In this document: positions 56,516 through 64,000 of the stretch, in pieces
Layout of the letters: each line of letters starts with the position of its first letter
Position numbering within the stretch: the first letter of the stretch is position 1
Origin: Eleusine coracana subsp. coracana
Taxonomy: Eukaryota > Streptophyta > Magnoliopsida > Poales > Poaceae
Assembly (NCBI GenBank): GCA_032690845.1
Contig: CM064430.1
Location: 52,735,882-52,799,881, forward strand
Length of the DNA: 64,000 nt
Direction: 5' to 3'
Made by a program: the position numbers and the translations under genes
Notes under the pieces: generated by a model
Databases searched by the model: none
Told to the model about the DNA's origin: nothing
What the model saw: the letters and a program-made list of their open reading frames with translations, nothing else

Positions 56516-57935
56516 TTGTTTTTTTTCCTTTTCAATTGAAATGGAATTTGAAACTTTCAATTTGATTTTTTACTTGAAAGTTTTTGAACTAGAAGATTTT
56601 TTTTACTTCAAATTTGTTTAGAGGTTGAAATTTTTGAACCTATATTTTTTAGTTGGAATATTTTGAAGTTGAAACATTTGGAGCTAGAACCTTAGAACTT
56701 GGAACTTTTCTAGTTTGAAACTTAGATTTGATTCTTTGAAACTTTTGAAACTCAAACCTTAGAACTTGGAACATTTCCAGTTTGAAAGTCCAATTTGATT
56801 CTTTTTCCTTGAATTTAAGCCATTATGTTTTAAAAGACAAATAAGAGGGAAGAAGAAAAATCTCAAATATAGAATCTATTGATGACCAATCGCTCCTAAG
56901 GTTGGTGTTTCATGTTTTCTTGTGTAGCTATCGGAAATAGAATGTCGGCTACTTCATCGGTTCATATCTTAATGCCTCCCATGCTCCTCATTCTTCACCA
57001 ACACCCCCTTCGCCATCATGGACCACGGCCCTTCCATCTCGTCAACGAGGATGATGATCCTGAGTCTTGTCCCCCTCAACTCTGTCTTCCACTTCAGCCA
57101 TCCTCCTTCTCCATCTCTGTCCTCCAACCTGCTCTCCCCTCTTTTGTTGCCTATCTTATCATGCTTTGTAGTACCGTAGTTAGCTCAATCTCTTTGTCGC
57201 CCTCAAGCTCCCCTTTCTCATCCTCACTGAATTGGTGAACTAGCATAATATAGTTTTTAATTATAACAATATAATAAAACTATGGAACAATGCTCTAAAA
57301 TTTTATAGGACTTTAAAAAATATCTATGTCTTAACTACTATGGTAACAAAAGTTTACACAATATAGTCCCCACATAGATACTAGAATTAAAAGGAAATCA
57401 TATCTTGAAAATATCTCTATTATATATTATTATTAGATAAAATTAAAACCTTAAAAATAAGAGTAAAAGATAATAAATACTTAAATAGATTCCTCTTGAT
57501 AGATAAGAACCAAATTCAACATCATAAGACCAACCCTTGGTAAACAAGAACTAAAGTCAATAACAAATGAACATTTTTTAGCACACTCATCGGGAACACA
57601 ATTGTTGATAAATCATAAATAACAGAAAAACATGATAATGTCAAGAAAAGGTCATAACTAGCAACAAAATAATACCAATACATTAAAATAAAGGAAGCAA
57701 TTAGAGCCTCATAATATATTATAGCAATTGAAATAAACGAGAGATAATATTGACAAACTTGACAATCCAATGCAAGCACTTAACACATTCAATCATTATA
57801 TATTGATTGTATGTCATCTTATAAATAACATAGTCTATGTAGAGCCATTAATTAATATGACAATAGGTAATACAGACAAGATAAAAGTAATGTTAGTGGT
57901 AATATAAGGGCTTATAAAACTTACTTTCCGATGAC
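56516..57935. repeat. AT-rich repeat family, copy 4, interrupted by a LINE
   Basis: The left part matches the start of copy 1 (46826). 56566-57935 matches copy 2 (47921-49289). It carries a 108-codon frame (56912-57238) whose C-terminal 60 residues are almost identical to the 72-codon frame of copy 2. Similarity stops at the T-tract 57936-57944, where the minus-strand LINE begins. Confidence 0.87.
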
Positions 57936-58019
57936 TTTTTTTTTGAGGAATTCGGAGGGGGGGGGGGCATCCCCACCTTTTCATTTTATTTTTAAAGGTT
58001 CATATATGAGCAGGATGTT

Positions 58020-61000
58020 ACATGCCGTTTGAGTTGGATACAGAGGGGGGTTGGGAAGGGAACATCAAAGCCCAAGTTTGGGCAACATGCCGATCAGCTC
58101 GCGGCAATCTGCAAGACCAAAGCTCTGCATCTTCACGACATTTAGTGAACAACCGAGCATAGCACAAGGGCATGGAACAGAAGATGACATCATGACGGTG
58201 GTTCCACAGCCGCCAACAACAGAGGAGGAGGAAGGCATTGAAGTGTACAGCCGGCATGGTTGTAGGGGACTAAACTTGCCACAAGCTAGTAACTGCTTCT
58301 TCGGGGAGATCAATTCCAATACGTTGTCAAAAACCAGCAGCAAACGAGCACCCCGCGATGAGGTGCGAGGGAGTTTCAACTTGTGTGCCGCACAGCTCAC
58401 AGAGATCAGAGTCCACACAATGCTTTTTTAATAAGTTTTCCTTTGTCTGAATTCTATTCTGCACAAGCAGCCATCCGAAAAACTTGACTCTCGACGGCGC
58501 ACAATTTTCCCATATAAATTTGTAGTACTCGCAGCCGGCCCCATTGGAGACAACTGACTTGTATATAGTAGATGAGCTGAGACGGTGAGCCTTATCTTCC
58601 CAGGGGCACACCCTCACATCAGGTTGATCTGTTAGAACAATGTCAGCAAGCAATTCCGACAACTTCGAGAACTCTTCGGCAGCCGTTGTACTTAGCCGGG
58701 GAACAAAAGCTAGGCGCAGTGCAGAAGACATCACATTTTTCCCCGAGATTTCCGGGTGCCGAGCATGTGCAAACAGGGCTGGTAGTGCACCTGCCATAGG
58801 GCCGCCAGCGAGCCAGCAATCATGCCAGAACGAGGTGGTGCGGCCATCCCCTATGTCGACAGTGGTAAGGAGCCGGTAGTCAGGTAGTAATCAGCACAGC
58901 GCTGCCTAATGTGTGCCAGCTTCATTATGAACCGGAGCGTCAAGAGGCCCACCAAATTCTGCCTTGATCCATCGAGCCCATGCCGAGTCCGTAGTGTCGT
59001 GCACACGATGGAGGAGTTTCAGCAGTAGACAAGTGTTTTGGAGGCTTAGATCACGGACGCCTAGACCTCCATCTTTCTTGGGTAGACAGGCTCGTTCCCA
59101 ACTTACAAGGCATTGGGCACCTGATATTGTTTCTTCACCGGACCAGAGAAAAGCACGCCTGCGTGAGTCATATGCGTCCAGGAAGCCCTGTGGCATTTGC
59201 AGCGCGCCCATGGCACAACTAGTAGACTGTCGATGACGGTATTCACCAGAATGAGTCGGCCTTGGTGATTTAGGAGGCTCGCCCACCAGCCAGACAGGTA
59301 GCGGTCAGCACTTGCGATGATAGGGGCAAATGCAGAAAGGTTGAGCTTGACATTTGAGAGAGGAATGCCGAGGTAAGTCTGCGGAAAAGGTCCCTTGAGT
59401 GCAGCCAAGAATGCTTACATAATGTTGAACCTCATCGTCTGGGATGTGCATGGGGACAAGCGTGCTTTTTGAGTAATTGATGCTCAAACCCGAGGCACAC
59501 GAGAAACTCTGTAGCAGCTCCTTGAGACGGTGTACAGCAGTGGCTTCCGCACGCACCACAATCAACGTATCATCAGCGTACTGTAAGATGGTGCATGGGT
59601 GGTCAGATGCCAAAGGGTGGCGCAACATTGGATCATTGGCAAGAAGTTGTTGCAGCATGTCAGCGACCAATATGAACAAGTATGGGGATAGGGGGTGCCC
59701 TTGTCGAAGCCCTTTCCGACATGAGATCCACCTCCCCGGCACCCCATTGAGAAGAATGGCGGACCTGGCTGTCTCTTGTAATTGCTTGATCCATATACAC
59801 CATTTTTCAGGGAAACCACGAGCACTCAGTACTGACCCCAAACTGTCCGAACTGACACTATCGAAAGCCTTTGCAAAGTCCAATTTTAGTATCAGAGTTG
59901 GCGCTTTTCTTTTGTAGCAGCATTGAACAAGCTCAGTGGCATACACAAAATTTTCTGAGATAGAGCGCCCTTTTATAAACCCAGTCTGATCCACATCGAT
60001 TAACTTTGACACCTGCAGCTGGAGCCGTGAAGTGAGGATTTTACCAACAATTTTTATGGGGCAGCCTTGCAGAGAAATGGGGCGAAATGAGCTAGGTTGG
60101 ACAGCATCGAGTGTTTTAGGAAGCAGTACCACATAAGCTCGATTAACCTTTTCCAAGTCAGCACTGTAACCGTAGAAGGCAGAGAGAAAATCCATCACAG
60201 TCGGCATGACAAGCTCCCAGGCCGCACAATAGAAACCAGGGCCGAAACCATCGGGTCCGGGGGCACTTGTGGAGTTCATGGCTTTGACAGCAGCATAAGC
60301 TTCCTGGGCGGTGAATGGCTCGATGAGGGGAAGCGGATCAACTTTTGGCAAATCATTATACATCTCCCTGACATCAAAGTCCCAAGACACGTCCACTGAG
60401 GAACCCAACAAGGCTGAAAAGTGATCATCAAGAATTCTTGCCTTGTCTGCATGTCTAGTGTAGCGAACACCATCCACCACAGGAGCCTTAATCTGATTTC
60501 TGTGCATTCTGTGAGAGGCACGTGCATGGTGGAACTTGGTATTTTCATCTCCTTCGCGAATGGCCCTGAACTTCCCTCTTTGTTTCCAATACGCTGCTCG
60601 TGCCTTGAGTAGCACCATGAGTTTTTCCCGGCACAAGGAACCCAGAACCTGTTCACCTGGAGACAAGCAACGATGCTCCTCGAGCAGATCAAGAAGCCTA
60701 ATGATAAATTTGCAGTTGTCGATCAGAAGTGGTGTGTGTTTGTTTTTTGACCAAACCTTAGCGACGCGGCGAGTGTCTTTGAGCCGGGCGGCAAGTGCAC
60801 CCGCGGCATCACCTACAGTGTCAGTAATAGCATGCCAAACCGGACCAATAGCAGGCAAGAAAGAGGAGTCATGTAACCAGGCATTTTCAAACCGGAAGCA
60901 TTTGGTTTTAGGGATGGCCGTGTTCATGGTTATGAGAAGGGGAGTGTGATCAGAGGTGGCATGGGAGGTTGACGTGAGGGAGGTGTTGGGTACAGCAGTG

Positions 61001-61638
61001 TTGAGGTCTCCATTAAAGAAAACACGATCGAGCCGAGCTAGCACGGGATTATCTCGCATGTTTGACCAGGTGAACAACCTGTCCAGCAGAGGGAGTTCAT
61101 AGAGACAAAGGTCATGGATAGCAGAGTTAAAAGCGGCAGCGAGGGCGGCGTCAAAGTTGTCATTATTTTTCTCGTCGGGGCTTCGGATCAGATTGAAATC
61201 ACCGGCAACCACCCACGGGCCAGTGATAGTAGTGGCTAAATCACGCAGTTCAGCAAGAAAGTCAGGCGTCAGCCTATGATTAGAGGGAGCATAAACATTT
61301 GTCAAAGTGAAGGTGAGGTCAGTGGCAGCATAGGTGAGAGTCGTGGTGAGAGTGAAAGCTCGGGTATGTGAGGAGGTCATAGAGAAATGGTTGTCATCCC
61401 AAACTGTGGCAACCCCGCCACGGGTGCCATCTGCAGCTAGAAAGCAGTGTGAGGTGAGGTGGGCAGGGAGGAAGGATTTTAGCTTCTGGGCCGGGATGTT
61501 TGCAAGCTTTGTTTCTTGAATACAAGCGATAAGCGGGTGACAGGTTGTGAGGGTGTCATGCACAGCAACACATTTGTCATCATCACCGAGGCCACGAACA
61601 TTCTACGACACAAGCGTAATCCTACGATTAGAATTCAT
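58020..61638 (-). pseudogene. LINE ORF2: endonuclease and reverse transcriptase, broken
   Basis: ORF2 nicks the target and reverse-transcribes element RNA. The ATG at 61638 is followed by an in-frame TAG at 61605-61603, where the family has Trp in the WNVRGL motif. The next open frame (to 59305) carries endonuclease motifs (IACIQETKL, DGTRGGVATVW, VVAGDFNLI, TSDHTPLL) and reverse-transcriptase motifs (SAPGPDGFGPGFY, FRPISL, LKLDFAKAFDSV, LRQGHPLSPYLF and YADD at 59580-59569). Frameshifts follow near 59405 (before TYLGIPLSN) and near 59215. The zinc-binding C-terminal region (CELCGTQVETPSHLIAGC) is readable at about 58430-58370 in another frame. Several lesions make this copy defective. Confidence 0.87.
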
Positions 61639-61849
61639 GGGGGAACAAGACGAACACCAAGTGGGAGCAGGATCGCATGGTTAGCCCAATAGGTAGTTAC
61701 ATCCGGAGACCACAGGCGGAAAGGAAAAGATAGACGAGAACACTCTAAGTTGAGGAACATAAGACACAAAGAGCCTAGACGGTGGGAGTAGAAGCCGCTA
61801 GGAACGCGCGGGCCTAGCACCCTCAGCAGTGCACAGGAGTTGGGATACA

Positions 61850-63387
61850 TCATTTCGATCCGGTAAGCACCCGGTCCAGGCTGGCAATGGACGTCGCCGG
61901 CAGACTAGCAGTGCCGGCCATGGCTCTCAGATCAGCAGCGTTCAACTTGTTCTTGAGCAGAAGGCCACGACGTTTGACTTGCACCTTTAGTTCTTTCGTG
62001 CACTTGGACAGTTCATTCTTCAGTATCTTGAGCCTTGTAGCTTTGGTCGATACAGCCTCGTAGTGTGTAGGTTCCTTTTCCAGTAGCCTGTTGCTACGGC
62101 GGGTCGGCAGCCGTTGGTTCCCCTTCTTGTGTTTTGCATCCTTGTCAGCAGATCTTTTGGCACGGACACATGATTTGTGCACAGACAGTTTATGGTCATC
62201 ATCAGCCCAAGTATCAGCAGCTGGAGGAGGGGGTGTTTGCTCACGGGGAGAGACGGGTGGGTTTCGCGCGGGGCTGGTGGGGATAGTGGTGGTGTTTTCC
62301 TCAGTGACAGTAGGCAACACCACGGTGATGGTGCCCGTACTAGGCTGCACTCGGAGCTGTGTAAGGTTGATGACAATGGGGAATGTGGGCAGCTTGGGCA
62401 GCAGTGGCGCTTGCGACAGATGGAGGATGTCCAGAAAGATGGTGCGAGCAAGGCGGGAGTGCGGCGCCGGCTGATTAACAGTGGCGGGAGGTGGTGGCGG
62501 CCTGTTAGGACCAGCGGTGCTAGAGCGGGGTGGTGCTGGCAGCGCCAGTGGCGCGCGTGGCGGGACAGGCGGAGAGTGCGGTGGAGGCGGGCCAAAGAAC
62601 GGCACGTACGCCCCGTGAGCATCCAGAGACTCAACCCACGACCAAGCATGCACGAGCTGGAGCTGGCAGATGTTGCAGCTTCCGGTAGACACATCTCTGA
62701 CCCAAAGATTGTCGGTCACGCGAGCCACATTGTCTACTTGAACCATAATTCGCAGCGAGGAAAAGTCATATCCTGTGAGGCAACGCCAATCAATCTCCAC
62801 AACAAGCCCAATCCCTTGAAAAGCTTCCGTGATGAAGTCTTTGTACCAATATGCAAGTGGAAACTCTAGAACAGACAAAGCCACAAGTGTGTTTGCATGG
62901 CGGTGTGAAGTGGACCTGTCCTGGGCTTCCAGTTGCACACAGACATCCTCATGGTGCAGCGGAGAGCGCCCCACGGCTGCATCACGCTCTGCAACTGATC
63001 TGAATCGCAGCAGCATGGCCCCTCTAGAAGACGGCAGGATGTCGAAACAGGTGTGCGGCATGACAGTACGAACAGCCTCCCAAATGAATGCCGCCGGGGA
63101 GAGAACCGCTGACATCGGTGTGAGGAACACATGAGCATACACATTGGCTTCCTCATGACGGCCAGGGCGCAGAAACACCTCAAGGAAACCTTCCCTGCCG
63201 GAGCTCATTTGACTGGCAGAACTTGCCGTCTCGGGCGAGCCACTGCTCCCTTCGCCGGGCGAGGGGGCGTCCGAGCCCGCGCTTGCAGCCGCTGGTGAGG
63301 GCGACGAGGGGGCAGCAGGCGGCGCCTCCTGCATGGCGACCGGTAGAGCCAGACCATGGGCCTGCGTCGCTAGGTCGGGGTGGATGG

Positions 63388-63422
<35 letters not shown>

Positions 63423-63960
63423 GCGGCGTGTGGCATGAAGTGGGCATGGCGCGGCAAGCAGGCAGCTTAAGCGAAAGGCAGCGGTGAGGCCACGGTGTGG
63501 GCACACGATCGACCGGCATGGCGCACTCATGCTCCCGATGACCCGAACGGCCGCAGCCGCGACAACGGATGGGCTCACGGCAGGAGCGGATGTGGTGGTC
63601 GGTGCCGAAACAGCGAAAGCAAGCGTTAGGGTGAATGAGTGGTGGGCTTGCGCGTTTGGGCGAGGCTGGCTTGAGCGGGGAGCTCGAGGTGCGCAGAAGC
63701 ACGTCGCGGTATGAATGTGAGGTGGTCGGGAGAGCAGCAGACGTGTGAGCAATGGCCCGGTCTGAGCGACAAGACGGCACCTGTGGCAGGCCCAGGACAG
63801 GGGGCAAAGAGCTGTTGGAGCGCCATACTATCTTAATGGGCGCCGAAAGCTGACCACACTGGTTGACTTTGGGGGCAATGGCGGGGTCCTCAGACTTTGT
63901 CACATCGGAGACTGCTCCTTTCTGCTCCAACTCCGGCAGCCGGCGGACAGCTTTCTCCGC
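61850..63960 (-). pseudogene. LINE ORF1 (gag-like), frame broken at a poly-C/poly-Pro tract; 5' end not resolved
   Basis: The upstream frame (63930 to about 63420) encodes a basic region and paired CCHC-type knuckles at about 63626-63528 (CFRCFGTDHHIRSC, then CRGCGRSGHREHEC). A run of 30 G on the plus strand (63392-63421), read as Pro codons on the minus strand, separates it from the next frame. That frame (63457-61850) carries an RRM/DUF4283-like region (GAMLLRFRSVAERDAAVG, then SVLEFPLAYWYKDF), a Pro-rich linker and a basic tail. The two halves are in different frames, so the tract length has probably changed. ORF1 ends about 210 nt before the ORF2 start. Confidence 0.75.
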
Positions 63961-64000
63961 AGCGGCCAGGGAGACATGGAGGAGGAAAACCGTCGATCCC

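Larger units (their letters stand above)
57936..64000 (-). mobile_element. L1-type LINE, minus strand, running off the window
   Basis: On the minus strand the element has ORF1 (from beyond 63930 to about 61850), ORF2 (61638 to about 58020) and an A-tail represented by T9 at 57936-57944. It belongs to the same broad L1-type as the element at 31944-39066, but its proteins differ substantially, so it is a different family. Its 5' end and TSD partner lie outside the window. The target is repeat copy 4. Confidence 0.9.

Noticed and set aside
1..64000. CRISPR arrays, tRNA or rRNA genes, bacterial-type operons
   Set aside because: No direct-repeat array with regular spacers, tRNA cloverleaf or rRNA segment was recognised; the window is plant nuclear DNA.

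Overview
The window looks like nuclear DNA from a grass (Poaceae), probably a PACMAD/Andropogoneae-type genome. It has GC-rich exons separated by AT-rich introns, F-box/DUF295 genes of a grass-expanded type, and nested plant LTR retrotransposons, L1-type LINEs, hAT MITEs and Helitron ends. I assigned no species, because no database search was possible.

Layout. 1-5345 holds decayed LTR-retrotransposon DNA (a leader with a primer-binding site and copia-type gag remnants). 5346-8718 is AT-rich with one exon-like block and ends in a Helitron 3' terminus. 10088-14237 holds two F-box/DUF295 genes on the minus strand, one good and one damaged, with a 205-bp hAT MITE between them. 14715-15500 looks like a minus-strand Helitron. 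16331-20063 is a three-exon copper amine oxidase gene whose first intron appears to be GC-AG. 21997-22860 encodes a DUF868 protein. 25821-26220 is a two-exon gene for a 62-aa conserved plant microprotein. 27440-31468 holds a frameshifted F-box/DUF295 pseudogene facing an intact paralogue. 31944-39066 is a 7.1-kb L1-type LINE bounded by a 15-bp target-site duplication. 42159-43320 is a chimera of an unidentified coding fragment and a DUF295 tail. 43814-46775 is a complete seven-exon WAT1-related (EamA/MtN21) transporter gene.

46826-57935 is an AT-rich repeat field. It contains four copies of one repeat family and a 5,143-bp non-autonomous LTR element (434-bp LTRs, 5-bp TSD) that resembles the Dasheng/RIRE2 type. 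From 57936 to the window end a second L1-type LINE lies on the minus strand. It is inserted in one copy of the AT-rich repeat, and an unoccupied copy of the same site survives at 49289.

The clear host genes are the amine oxidase (apoplastic amine oxidation and H2O2 production), the DUF868 protein, the microprotein, the WAT1-type transporter and two F-box/DUF295 genes (10088-11206 and 30203-31468). Nothing indicates that they form one pathway; the DUF295 copies are a local family undergoing birth and death. I found no convincing undescribed system. The most useful observations are the dated insertions, the GC-AG intron, the inverted F-box pair, and the long G tracts that coincide with the reading-frame breaks in both LINEs.
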